Assembly: GCA_036325645.1 (NCBI GenBank)
Contig: JAWNBB010015966.1
Location: forward strand, 1-22,113
Reading direction: 5' to 3'
Origin: Balantidium ctenopharyngodoni
Lineage: Eukaryota > Ciliophora > Litostomatea > Vestibuliferida > Balantidiidae
DNA length: 22,113 bases
Below, in pieces: positions 1 to 10,546 of the stretch. The first letter of the stretch is position 1. The number at the start of each line of letters is the position of its first letter. The translations under genes and the position numbers were made by a program. Under the pieces are notes generated by a model. The model was given only the letters and a program-made list of their open reading frames with translations, was not told where the DNA came from and ran no database searches.

Positions 1-23
1 AATCCCCAATCCCCAATCCCCAA
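1..23. repeat. Left telomere, (AATCCCC)3
   Basis: The window opens with three perfect copies of the 7-mer AATCCCC, then AA and unique sequence. The C-rich strand at a 5' end is the orientation expected for a left telomere whose G strand is GGGGATT. The unit is related to but differs from the well-known ciliate repeats CCCCAA and CCCCAAAA. It marks this as a chromosome end rather than an internal contig break. Confidence 0.9.
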
Positions 24-557
24 GAAGTAGCAGAAAAATAAAAATAAAAATATGTCTTAGATGCTATTTAATTCAATACATATTCATAAACTAATTAAAG
101 ACAGCATAAATAATCCCCTGTAATTAATCAATATTTATATGAAATTAATTTGAATTTCACATCTCATTTGTTAAACTTATTATTCGATTAATCCCGAAAT
201 ATTATTCTGATGTTCGTACTCCTATATTTATCTATCTAAATAGTCATTTCTTCTATTTTACTCTTTATTTATTTTATTTATCTCATCTCATTGTTTCATT
301 TACCCAATCCCAATGTAATCAAGATCGAATTGCATTCTGATTTCAGAATTTAAACTCTTTTATTTCTGCGCACACGAAACCCCCGATTTATAAGACTGAA
401 TTTACAATATAAACATCCTAAATTAATCTCCACATTCCCTTAATTATTTAAGGTTTTAAACATATTATCCAAATTGAAACGACTAACTAAATCACAGTCA
501 ACCCCTTCAATCACAATAACATAACTTAATATTAATCCTTAATCGACCCAACCACTT
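24..557. other. Left subtelomeric non-coding region and 3' flank of the first gene
   Basis: About 530 bases of AT-rich sequence between the telomere and the stop codon of the minus-strand gene at 558-1934. No convincing reading frame is seen with TGA read as sense. The plus strand is C-richer than G, as in other flanks lying downstream of minus-strand genes here. No repeat other than the telomere is evident. Confidence 0.6.
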
Positions 558-1934
558 TTACTTTTTTATATCTAAAATATTCACAGCGAAATTATAATCC
601 AAAGCGTTTATTTCATCATCAATCGCCTTCCTAAATAATACAAAATATCACAATCAAACAAAGAAAACACTTACGCTTTAACCTGTGTATCATCATTCCT
701 CCCCTTATAACCATAGTGAAGCTTCGCAGTTGACACCAATTTCGCAATCTCCGGAACATTCGTATTCTCAGTAAACCTTTTAAAATCGCCGATAAAAGTG
801 TGCAAGTTTGAACCATTCTCAGGGCTATATTATAAGCAATTGTTATATGTTTATATACCTTTGATTTAAGTTCATTTCCTTTTGGAATGTTTTCAAGTAG
901 TTTTTAATCGTAGCTTCTTTTGAAATAAAGTCACTTTGTTTAATATCATTGAATTTTTCCTTTCATATCTCTCATCTTCTTTTATTAACATTGCTATTTT
1001 CTTTCGCCTCGCTTTTCCCGGGTTTATGCCTAACCTTGTTGACATTCATATCTCGTTTTCCGTTATTTCATTCAAGTACACAACATTTTACTCGTTTATT
1101 CCTCGTTTTCTTCGCGCTACGTAGCATTCCTTTACTGGACAAAAACACTCCGTCACTTTTAATTTTCTTCTCTGTCGGCTTCTTTTTCGAGGAAACTGTC
1201 AAATATCCGAAATCTTCTTTTGTTGATATCGATGCATAATTTTCATTTTCTTGCTCTTCATTTCTTATTGTGTTTTTAATCACTTTAATTTCTTTTTTTA
1301 TTTTCCTATTTTCCTTCTTATATTGTGAGGGACTTAATAAACGTGGTATCTCCTGCCCGATATTCCCGGAATTGCTTTGATTGTTATCTTCCTGGCTCTC
1401 TTTTATGGTGTAATTCGCATTTATTTTCTTTTTCATATTCTTTTCTCAATTCGCTAAATATTGAACATCGTGTTTTAAATATCTCGGGGTGATTGTTGGG
1501 AGAATATTCGGATAGTTATTCTCAACGTCTATTCAGACGGAATGGATGAAAACGTTTTCTTTCGTGTCGATATTACTGACATTGTAGCCTCGTTTTTTAA
1601 ATATTTCTCAATAATGATTAGTGATGCTCCCTGGTTTCTCTTCGTTTGTTTGAAGGATTTGTGCGTATTGTTGATTGAATTTAATCGAATAGTCTTTCTT
1701 TTGCTCGATTTGAATCTTTTCCTTGTAATATGCGTCGTTAAAGGCTCATAGCCGGTGTTTTCAGGAGTTCTTCGTGGCTTCGTTTTCGTTGTTTTTTATT
1801 ATCGCATTTTTGCTTACATAGCGCTCATGGTCGAATTTATGGGGGAGTAATATTTTTTTGAATTTGGCTTTTAGATCTTGAGGTAAACACTCTAATGAGC
1901 GGACTCAACGGGATGGATCTTTATCGTTGAACAT
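558..1934 (-). CDS. Unrecognised 432-residue lysine-rich protein, three exons
   Basis: Read from ATG at 1934 to TAA at 558 with exons 1934-859, 824-675 and 630-558; spliced length is 1299 nt, 433 codons. Nine in-frame TGA codons must be sense; every Trp position I find is TGA. I do not recognise the family. The N-terminal half (to about residue 150) looks globular, rich in Trp, Tyr and Phe, with short motifs such as SWKHRLWAFNDAYYK. The middle (about 150-330) is a Lys/Glu/Asn-rich charged linker, probably disordered. The last ~75 residues, encoded by exons 2 and 3, look folded again (HYGYKGRNDD region). Both introns hold in-frame stops, are not multiples of three and have GT-AG ends, so splicing is well supported. 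No membrane segment or signal peptide. Function unknown; a nuclear role would fit the basic linker but is a guess. Confidence 0.8.
631..674 (-). other. Intron 2 of the 558-1934 gene (44 nt)
   Basis: Starts GTAAGTG and ends ATTTAG on the minus strand. Reading through would hit TAA at once after the Ala codon GCG. Removing it restores the frame (GC joined to G) and gives a continuous 24-residue C-terminal exon ending at TAA. Length 44 is not a multiple of three. Confidence 0.75.
825..858 (-). other. Intron 1 of the 558-1934 gene (34 nt)
   Basis: Starts GTATAT and ends AATATAG on the minus strand. Unspliced, the frame runs into TAA within six codons; spliced (AG joined to C, a Ser codon) it stays open for 150 nt. 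AT-rich and 34 nt long, in the size range of short ciliate introns. Confidence 0.75.
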
Positions 1935-3155
1935 TTTTCTAATTAAATGTTTATGTTTTGTTTATGTTTATGAATTAGATTATAATCTATTTATTTACTG
2001 GGTTTAATAATTCATCATAATGAACCGAGGAGATAGTAACAGACGTTTCAAAAGTTTAATATTTGGATATTGTATTACCTGTTCATACATAGTTAGTAAA
2101 GGTTTTTGTTTATTCATTTTTTTCGGGAGACCATTATTGGATGTTTTCATTTATATATAAGTTATAAATTCGATTTCTTTCTCCACAGCCTCATTCTGTC
2201 TGCATTGAGATGGATGAGAGTTATTAATCCATATTTATATTAATGCATAGGTTCGTTTTATTTTTAATTTTTATATCTAAATATGTTGATGGTATGTACA
2301 TTTTTTAAAGGCTTACTACAAAAAAAGCGATTTCAGTGAAGATGTTCTGAGTATGTGAATACTATTTGGTTTTTGGATTCTAAAGGTTTTGTTATTTGTA
2401 TATTTTTTGTATTTTAGGATTTCTGATGTAGTGTTTAAGGGGGAATGTGCTTTAAATAGAGTTAATTTGTTTAATATTATTTGGGAGAAGAACAGTTGAA
2501 TAATTCTATATATTATATCTAATAATAGCCACAATGAAAGCATCTGTATTTGGGTAATGTTGTGATTTATGAATATCTTTTTTGCAGTTCCTGCAAAAAC
2601 TTTATTTCTTGTATTATAATTTGATAAGTCGTAACTGTTAACATTAAGGGATTGTTATGCTGATAATTAATATTTCATTTAAATCTTGTTTACGATATTT
2701 GCTTTTCTGTTAAGCTTCCCTGATATTGCTGTTTCTATTGATTGCAGGTTTTAATTGTTTTTGTCATTATTCACTCCATTTATCTCACCCTGCGCAGTTT
2801 AACAAAACACACTTTGACTACTAATTAAATATATTATTATAAACAATACACTCCTCTCCCATGGAGGAATTAATGGTTTTATTAGTTTTTATCCTATTAT
2901 AACCATCAATAACATTATTAAATTGATTGATTTTAATAATAATTGTACTTCGTATTTTTTCTTATTTATTATCCCTTTACTCCTCATAATCCTATCACTC
3001 TCGGAACTCCTTCTCACCTAATCTAATCATTCTTAATTCAAATTTCCCCTTCCTTGCGCTACATCATCCTATTTATATATTTAATTCTATTCCTCTTCCA
3101 ACTCCTGTAACCATCGCCTATCGAATACTTAATTACAAACTTAAATATAAATCAT
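1935..3155. other. Intergenic interval, head of one minus gene to tail of the next
   Basis: About 1.2 kb between the start of the 558-1934 gene and the stop of SF3A3. The plus strand has more G than C up to about 2750 (5' flank of the left gene) and more C than G from about 2760 to 3155 (3' flank of SF3A3). Short open frames exist, for example 2020-2160 plus (46 codons) and 2316-2543 minus (75 codons), but frames of this size are expected by chance with only two stop codons, and neither shows a recognisable domain. No RNA gene seen. Confidence 0.5.
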
Positions 3156-4682
3156 TTATAACTCATCACCATCTTCGTCGTTCTCATCTAACAACCCTTG
3201 TCTCTTTAAATCTAAATACATTTTTTTATTCACCAAATTACCATGATTATCCTCAAACTCCTCCTCCAGTTCAGGTTTAAATTCGTTTTTCTTTTCTTTT
3301 TCTATCATTTTCTGTTGCAATTTCAACGCTTCTTCGATAGTTGTTACCTCCTTAAACTGTCATGTATTCGGTAATCTCAAGCATTTCATACCATAAGTAT
3401 GTCTCCATTCTTGAAAATGATGCTCAAACGCCCTTCTACCCCAATACGACGCTCCTCCACAAATCTCACATTTATATTCAACACCTCATCCGTGTATTTT
3501 ATAAAGCCAATACGGAATAGGCTTTCCATCCCAACCGATAGGAACATTCTTCGGATTATATATCGGTTTGATATCGTTGGTGATTTCTATTTTTTTTATT
3601 TCGCTTTCATTCACCACATCTGCTTCTCATTCTTCTCAATTCATCGTTTGCTTTTTCCGGACCTGGTTTTTCGTGTTTTGGATAATATCGAACAGTAAAT
3701 CTCTGTATCTGTATACCTGGTATTCCTGGTAGGCGAGGTCTTGTAAATTATCAAATTCCGTCACGTTAGTTATACTAGTGTCAATTACCTTCACTTTTTG
3801 AAGGTGCTTTTTACTCTGGTTATGGGCGTTATATAGAGTTTCTTTAGTGAAACTTTTATTACAGATATTACAGTATCATATCCTGTTATCACTTGCATTT
3901 TCTTTCAAGCCTTCCCATCCAGGGATATCTTTGCGTTCCCATTCAGTTTCAAATTTCGCATCGATGATATCCTGAATATCGTTGAAGTCTATTCATGGAT
4001 TGATTTTAATGAAAAATTCTTTTCAATATTTCAACAGGTTTTGAAGGTACTTGCGGTAGTCTCCTGTTAGTTTGATAGATAAAGGTATTGAATCAAAGGC
4101 ATCGAATGTATTTAAATACGTTAAATAATCAATGACTTTATTCTTATTTAATTCGTATATCCCTTTAATATTTAAATACTCCTGGTAGTGAGAGTGAAAG
4201 TCCACACACCGTCCCTTATTTTCACTGAATGTGAAAATAGATTTCGATGTAACTTCCTTTAAGAACGCGCTGAAAATCTGATCGCCCGTGTTGTTTTCGT
4301 TTAACTCTCCTGTCATTAAATTACGCTGATTTGATATTTTTATTTCTTTTAATTTTTGGTAAAAATTGACCCAAACTTCGCTGCCTTTGCTTGCCTGAAA
4401 ACTGTGAGTGTTTAATCAACTTAATCTGCTCTCGTTATACGGGATTTTACCACTGAGGACTAATGTTTCTTCTTTCAACGTACCATCTTTGTCATCGTAA
4501 TAATCAATTCAATCACGAGAATTCTTTTCGATCGCGTTAAGACACTTTTTTATAATGCATTCAGCGTTTACTTTTTCTTTCGGATTGTTTTCTTTGTATA
4601 CGATGGCTTTGGCTAATGCCTTTTCGAGTTGTTCGATTTCTTCGTGCTTCATTCGGATTATTTCGAGGATAGTGTTTGACAT
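3156..4682 (-). CDS. SF3A3: Splicing factor 3A subunit 3 (SF3a60/Prp9)
   Basis: Single exon, ATG at 4682 to TAA at 3156, 508 residues, close to the ~500 of human SF3A3. SF3A3 is part of the SF3a complex of U2 snRNP, needed for branch-site recognition in the nucleus. Landmarks: YDDKDG near residue 65-70; a central C2H2/U1-type finger (C271, C274, H287, H293); the hallmark block [20 protein letters not shown]; the matrin-type finger C405, C408, H421/H422, H428 with [16 protein letters not shown]; and the C-terminal signature [18 protein letters not shown]. By my count nine Trp are TGA and seven TGG, so both are used. It is transcribed divergently from MRE11 across a ~1.1-kb interval. The short acidic tail after the signature is unremarkable. 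Identity is very secure. Confidence 0.97.
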
Positions 4683-5073
4683 GATGTAATATTTAAAATA
4701 ATTATTAATTGATGAGTGAGGAATTGATGGGGTGGGATATTTATTTATTTGTTGAGATGACCAGATTTTGTGTAATACATCGCTATGGTAATTATATTGT
4801 CGGGTACTCCTTGTCGCCTGTTGTACAAGGAATCATATGTTATGTTAATATTTGTTGATTATTTAACAGTCAGTGAACTTCATTATTCATGAATAGATTG
4901 TATTTATGGAGTTAAATTACGTTGTTTAGTCACGATAACGCGTTGTATTTTAATAAATTATGTTACTTTTATTCTTTTCATCAGGCATATTACATGGGCA
5001 ATCGAGATACATTTTTTTATGTTTTTTCTTACTGTTTCCCCCTTGAAGTGAAAGCAATGTGTATTATAATTCA

Positions 5074-5092
5074 ATATCACGAAACGTGATAT
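5074..5092. promoter_or_regulatory. Inverted repeat ATATCACG-AAA-CGTGATAT
   Basis: Perfect 8-bp arms around a 3-base centre in the divergent promoter interval. It contains CACGAAACGT, a 10-mer that recurs at 5534-5543 nearer to MRE11. CACGAAA equals the yeast Swi4/Swi6 cell-cycle box; whether that matters here is unknown. It could be a protein-binding site; a terminator role is unlikely between divergent genes. Confidence 0.3.
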
Positions 5093-5272
5093 GAGCACAT
5101 CGGAAGTTGACATATAAAACGATGCAGGATAATGCCTGACGATATCAGCATATCTATAGTGAAGGAGAGAATAAATATACTGAAATATTTATCCACTTTT
5201 AAAAACAATTCAACAATACATCGAACATTTTATTGTCAATACCAAGACAATAGTATCATTTAATGTAATTAT

Positions 5273-5296
5273 TTCATGTTCATGTTCATGTTCATG
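5273..5296. repeat. Short tandem repeat (TTCATG)4
   Basis: Four perfect 6-base units followed by a degenerate fifth (TCAATG). It lies in the MRE11 upstream region, near where the flank turns strongly C-rich. Probably a slippage repeat; no function is evident. Confidence 0.7.
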
Positions 5297-5755
5297 TCAA
5301 TGTTAATAATCATTTTAATAAACTTAATCACATACCAACACATGTATCATCCTTGTTTATTCTACTCTTAATAAATCCCTTTCTTAAGCAAGAAACTCCA
5401 TCCCAAATTAAAACATATTTAAACCACATTTATCTAATCCCATATATCAACATTTCAAATAATAACCCAATTTAATTATTCTCGCAATTACAATCTCGAT
5501 AACGAATACAATTAACTACTGATATCAACAATGCACGAAACGTAACAACTTGCTTCTTTCATTATACAGCACTCCCCCGAAAATCAGCTCAATCAGCCTT
5601 CATTTATCAGACAATGAAATAACCTTTCAATTAATATTAAATTTAAACAATGCCAAATTAAAAAAAATAGCTCTAATCATTTAAGAACTTAATTAACTTA
5701 CTTAAGCTCAAAACAATTGTTCAATTAATTAAAAATTTACTATCCCACATAATTA

Positions 5756-7834
5756 ATGCAACATCAATCTCAAGAACAGAATCCCACTCAATCGATCGCT
5801 TCGCAACAGCTCAACCAAATCAGCGATTCGTCATTATTCCGAATAATGATCGCCTCGGATAACCATTTAGGGTACTTGGAAAACGATCAAATACGGGGTG
5901 ATGATAGTTTCAATTCTTTTGAAGAAATATTAAAATTATCGCGCGGAGAAGGTGTCGATTTCCTCATTCTCGGCGGGGACCTTTTCCATCATCATAATCC
6001 TTCCAAACGAACAATAATCCGAACCAGCAACATTCTACAAAAATATGTTTACGGTCAAAAACATCAGAACTACGAAGTCTTTTGCTTTGAACCGAATTTC
6101 AAAAATGAGAATTTATCAGTTGAACTTCCGATTTTCATAATCCACGGCAACCACGACGACCCGAGCGGGTTGGAAAACTTCTCATCGATTGATATCTTCG
6201 CCAAGACTGAGGTTAATTACTTCGGAAAGGTGAAAAACTACGAAGAAATAGATCTTTATCCGATATTGTTTGTAAAAGGAAATACCAAAATAGCGCTGTA
6301 TGGTATAGGATCAATGAAGGATGAGAGGCTGTATTTGGCGTTACAAAATAAAAAAGTAAATTTTCACCGACCTGATGATTATAAAAACTGGTTCAATATT
6401 CTCGTTGTTCATCAGAATCGGTTCAAAGGGCATAATATTGGTAAGAATAAAAAGACGTTTTTACCCGAGAGTTTCATTCCAAGTTTCTTTGATTTGATTA
6501 TTTGGGGACATGAGCACGAGTGCTTTACAGAACCAATATACAATAGTGAAGTTGGTTTCCACGTTTATCAACCTGGCAGTTCCGTGGCAACATCCCTCAT
6601 CCAGGCAGAAGCAAAGCATAAACATATCGGTTGATGTGAGATCAGCGGTGATAAATTTCGTATCATTCCGATAAAATTAGAATCTGTTCGGCCTTTCATC
6701 TACAACCAATTCGAGCTTCGGCAATACGCCGCTAATATCAACACATCGGAAGACGTGGAAAAGATAATCGAATTGAAAATAGAAGAAGCCTGAAAGGAAA
6801 TCAACGACGGTAAAGTCTCTGAACCGAAATGATACAACGACTTGCTCCCGATCATAAGACTGAAGGTAGAATACAGTGGATATCAAATGACACGAATGAA
6901 CTTTATTATAAGTAAGTACTCAAATAAAATATCAAATTGAAACGACGTGATACAATTCTGGAAAAAAGGTGAAGTAATTGCACCGAAGAAACCGGGGAAC
7001 TTGGACGATGTCGATATGGAAAACAATCTCAAAGAGAACTGAAACGATAACATTGAAGAAGAAATGCAAGACACGGACGAAGAGTGAAAACGCTTCGTCA
7101 CGGAGAACATCATGAACTTCTTCGAGGAAAAGACTAAAAAAAGCTGAATCAACGCTGATATATTTTGCGATTACTGAGAAAAAACGGTGAACGGGAATGA
7201 AAAACACGCATGAGAATTTCTCTTTCATCAGTTCTATGAATCGAGTGTAAGTTCCGCGAAAACGGATCTCCCTGAAATACAAGCATTAAACCCATGAGAA
7301 AATATGAAACGTGATTACACGAGTCTAGTAGAAAACATGTGCAATAAAACAGAAATCAATAATATAATAAGCAACGATGATTTTATTTCCGAAAACCGGA
7401 ACAAGAAAAAAGCGAAACGACAGTCGAATATCGCGATGAATATCAATAACAAAGATGGTATTGTCAATAAGGAGATGATTCATTGAGAGAGTGTGAATAA
7501 CTTCATGAACGAGAAACGTGAAGATAAAACAGTGAAAAATGTAAGTCAGAATATCGTGTCTCAAGTATCAAATCATAATAATAATAACCAGAAAAAACAT
7601 AAGAAGAAAGATAGTGATAATGATAGTAAGCAGAATAGTTGACTGGATTTTTGAAATTATGACCATAGTAACCACAGTAATCCGTATTCAAGAAAATCCG
7701 CGAATGATGTTTCCGTAACCGCAAGTAATGATGGGTTTGATGATTTCAACGATGGTGGTGTTTACAAGAAAAAATCTGAGGGTGCGCAGAAAAGGAAGAA
7801 AAATAATATGTTTAATATTAAAAAGACGAAATAA
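5756..7834 (+). CDS. MRE11: MRE11 double-strand-break repair nuclease
   Basis: ATG at 5756 to TAA at 7834, 692 residues, no intron; human MRE11 is about 708. MRE11 is the Mn-dependent nuclease of the Mre11-Rad50 complex in DNA end processing and meiotic recombination. All phosphodiesterase motifs are present: DNH (D35, H37), GGDLFHHHNPSKRT (D75), GNHDDPSG (N132, H133), VVHQNR (H219) and WGHEHE (H252, H254), then the AEAKHKHIGW segment leading into the capping domain. The standard code would end the protein at residue 292, just after the catalytic domain; TGA as sense adds 400 residues of capping domain and tail. I count 13 TGA and 3 TGG codons. The last ~200 residues are Asn/Lys/Ser-rich, low complexity and poorly conserved, as is usual for MRE11 tails. 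All metal-binding residues are intact, so it should be active. Confidence 0.97.
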
Positions 7835-8736
7835 AAAAAGAATTGTATTAAAGAAATTACTCTTTATGTACCTGTTTTTATGGGATCTTTAAGCGTATGA
7901 TGCTCGGGAGATAGCTTTATCAGGGGGGTGCTTTTCGATTAAGGAAATAACTATTGAACGTTTATTTAATTTGTTATATTTCATCGTTTTTTTAATATGA
8001 TAACTCCATTTTAAGGTAATGGTATCGGTAAGGTTGTTCGTTTGATTTTAGGGGTTAGGACGGATTGTGATATCTGATGTTTGTTTTTATTGGTATGACT
8101 GCGTTAATGATTTTATCAAGGATTTGTTTATGTGTTTTAGTTTTTCTTTGTGTCGGATGTTTTAGTATTTTGTTCTTTTTTGAATGATGACACATTATTT
8201 ATGGGAAATGTACGTGTTTGATAACGTTTGCATGTTCATATTTATACTTTGATTACCGATGTTGATAGGTGATAACATATTAAAATTTATGAGAATCTTT
8301 CTTTGAGATGAAGTGTAAGCGTTAGTGTAAGAAGCTTTCAGTGACAAAATAAATGTTTGTATTTAAACGTTATTTCACATTGATATTCACGGCTTGTCCT
8401 GTTGATTAATTTACTTTATTATTTCGATTGTTAAATGTTTCTCAAATATTTATTCACATTCAATTGTGATAATTGTTTGCAATTTTGAGTACAAGAGTTT
8501 AATAATCTTTTCAAATATGATCATATTCTAATACATCAATTGGATTTAGTTTTTTGTCGTTGTATGGATTAGAACAGCTTTGCTTACTCAACTTCCAAAA
8601 TCTTACGTCGTTTTAGATCTTATTATTTTTGAACATGATAAATTCATCTATGTTTATATTTATATTTGATAATCATTCTAAGATGTTTATTCTAAGCCTT
8701 TAAATAATCGTCAACATTTCATTATGGAAGTGAATA

Positions 8737-8925
8737 TTATTTTTCTTTTGGTTTTCTGTTTTTGCGGTTATGATTCAGTTCTTGTATAATTTCTTTAAAC
8801 GATGTTTTTGGCAATTTCGCCAGATATGCCCATTTTATCCTTACATTGGATAAAAGGTAATGTTGCGCTTTTATTGTATGATAAATATAATTTCGATAAA
8901 AGGATTTATGTCTTTTTTGAAACAT
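8737..8925 (-). CDS. Doubtful small basic ORF, possibly an exon
   Basis: ATG at 8925 to TAA at 8737, 62 residues, strongly Lys/Arg-rich in its second half (IIQELNHNRKNRKPKEK). The frame is open upstream of the ATG to about 8968, and ACAG lies just before it, so this could be a last exon. A second protein-like minus frame, with the motif KKIDIFDDTDERKGNYLSL, lies nearby at about 9000-9110. I could not find a clean donor joining the two. With only two stop codons, frames of 60 codons arise by chance. No family recognised. Confidence 0.22.
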   Translation of the reverse strand: MFQKRHKSFYRNYIYHTIKAQHYLLSNVRIKWAYLAKLPKTSFKEIIQELNHNRKNRKPKEK

Positions 8926-9589
8926 ATATAAAGTACATATCTGTAATTTTAGATATTTAGTTTATTATCATCGAAAGATTCGATTATGTTTCTCATCTTT
9001 TGGTTGTGTTAATCCTTAATGATAAGTAATTTCCCTTCCTCTCGTCTGTATCATCGAAGATATCAATCTTCTTTTCGCTTTTAACTATTTTTGTGTTACC
9101 GTTTTATTATATCGTTCACATTAGATTTTTAAAAGAAACTCGCCATGTCCTCTATCACTGAATAAAATCCGGAAAAGATTCTTCCGTTGAGATAAACTCT
9201 CTAAACAAATTAAAAAACAGAAACGACATTACACTTTCATTGGATTGTCAAGTTCAACCATTGTTTACGTTGAATACGGAACAATTACATATGTGTATAA
9301 GTTTTATAGAACATCGTATCAAATATCATAATGGAATGATACCCCAATCAGTACTATCAATATAATGCTAACCCTCATATGAATAGTTTTTAGTGTTATT
9401 TTATATTTGATATCTCATATTTCGACTTTATAAAATAATGCGATACCTTCCCTTTGGAATAATGAGAAACCCCTTGAGATAATTAAATACAAATTTTATT
9501 TATCATTACATATTCACCGCTCCTTATTTCATTAATAAAACTAATAAAATGCTTCTCTCATTATCTTGTCGAGAAAGTATAATTAATAT

Positions 9590-9616
9590 AATCAATCAAT
9601 CAATCAATCAATCAAT
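9590..9616. repeat. Short tandem repeat (ATCA)n
   Basis: Between six and seven copies of the tetramer (phase ATCA/TCAA/CAAT) in the upstream flank of the reductase-like gene at 9755. A simple microsatellite; no function is evident. Confidence 0.75.
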
Positions 9617-9754
9617 ATTACATTCAATTGAATCAGAAAGATATTAAACTCCAAAATAAATAATAATAACAAAAAAAGAATTGTTAATTAAAATTAGGAG
9701 TTGGAAAAACATTATAAAAACCCAACTTCTAGTCGGTATAATACTTAAAAAGAA

Positions 9755-10465
9755 ATGAACCCTTCCGACCGCCCATACATCGTACTTCACATGACTGCTT
9801 CTTTAGACGGTAAACTACAGGGGAAATACTGGGAGCAAAAGGATGGTGATAACTTAATGAACGCATACGCCGATTGGGTAACCAAAAATAATTACGTTTA
9901 TGGACTCGGAAGTAACACAGTATATGAAATGATTAAAAGCCCTGTTGTTGATCTTTCGAAATATAAAGACGCAAAGGTTGATTACGAAGATCATATCATT
10001 AAAAGTGAGTTTCCTTATATGATTACCTTCGCACGCTCAGATAAATGTCGTTTCGATACAAAAGTGCTTGAATTTCCAGCTGGTGTTAAGTACAGTCCTT
10101 TTATGGTGATACCCAAATCAATCACCAAAGAATACGTTGCGCATTTGAACGACATGGGCATTTCGTATATGTTCGCAGGGGACAAAGAAATGGATTTACC
10201 TTTAGCAATGAAGAAAATAAAATCTCTTTGAAAAGTAGATAAATTCGCAATGGTTGGTGGGAGTATTATTGCAGGTGCATTCTGAAAAGACGATTGAATT
10301 GACGAAACTTCTATTTTTATCTTCCCGTATTTTGAAGGAAATAACAAGATAAAGGGGTTTGTTGATACTGGTGAGAATTTTATTCCGACAAAATTTCGTT
10401 TTGACAGAGCGGTTGGAACTTGTGAGGGAGGTGTGCAATTATTCTTTAAGAAAAGTATGGAATAG
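9755..10465 (+). CDS. RibD C-terminal / dihydrofolate-reductase-like NADPH enzyme
   Basis: ATG at 9755 to TAG at 10465, 236 residues, single exon with three in-frame TGA codons and TGG codons as well. Resemblance is to the RibD_C family, whose best-known member reduces the ribosylaminopyrimidine intermediate of riboflavin synthesis; many relatives are stand-alone reductases of unknown substrate. Evidence: N-terminal HMTASLDGKLQGKYW (residues 12-25), matching the family's M-S-LDGK strand, and the C-terminal nucleotide-binding segment VGGSIIAGAFWKDDWIDE (167-184), matching the usual GG-x-LN-x-FL-x-x-LVDE block. Length fits a free-standing RibD_C protein; the deaminase domain is absent. No riboflavin or folate gene is adjacent. 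Family placement is good; the substrate is unknown. Such stand-alone proteins are common in bacteria, so horizontal acquisition is possible but not shown. Confidence 0.88.
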
Positions 10466-10546
10466 ATGATTTAGTTAACAAGATAATATTATTATTATGA
10501 TTAATATTAATAAAGGGAATATCTTTTAAAAAGGAAGGAAAGATCA

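Larger units (their letters stand above)
4683..5755. promoter_or_regulatory. Divergent 5' interval between SF3A3 and MRE11
   Basis: About 1.07 kb without a gene. It must hold both promoters. The plus strand is G-richer on the SF3A3 side and strongly C-rich, G-poor on the MRE11 side (5200-5755). It contains a perfect 8-bp inverted repeat (5074-5092), the 10-mer CACGAAACGT twice (5078-5087 and 5534-5543), and a (TTCATG)4 array. No TATA box or start site can be assigned from sequence alone. Confidence 0.55.
7835..9754. other. 1.9-kb interval without a confident gene
   Basis: Begins as a G-over-C flank downstream of MRE11 (31 G against 7 C in 8041-8160) and ends C-richer upstream of the 9755 gene, so composition alone does not require another gene between them. 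The only protein-like frames are on the minus strand around 8737-9110 (separate entry). An (ATCA)n run lies at 9590-9616. No RNA gene or terminal inverted repeat was recognised. Confidence 0.5.

Noticed and set aside
949-1239. Plus-strand 96-codon frame rich in Phe/Leu/Ser
   Set aside because: Antisense to the Lys/Glu-rich part of the 558-1934 gene; the hydrophobic composition is the complement of that coding sequence.
2020-2160. 46-codon plus-strand ORF followed by an acceptor-like TTTCTCCACAG
   Set aside because: Too short and without a matching downstream exon of convincing length; noise level under a two-stop code.
2316-2543. Minus-strand 75-codon frame
   Set aside because: A plus-strand frame over the same bases is equally open when TGA is sense; neither shows a family motif, and frames of this size are expected by chance.
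4804-4833. Inverted repeat TCCTTGT...ACAAGGA with a GC-containing loop
   Set aside because: A 7-base stem in a promoter interval without a T tract or known structure; considered chance.
5756-6634. A truncated 292-residue MRE11 ending at TGA
   Set aside because: Conserved sequence continues without break past the TGA, and the same pattern occurs in all other genes, so the TGA is sense rather than a nonsense mutation.
6677-7724. Several minus-strand open frames of 69-116 codons
   Set aside because: They lie antisense to the MRE11 frame, which is firmly supported by family motifs; they are shadows of its coding sequence.
10015-10438. Minus-strand frames of 78 and 110 codons
   Set aside because: Antisense to the RibD_C-like gene and without any recognisable domain.
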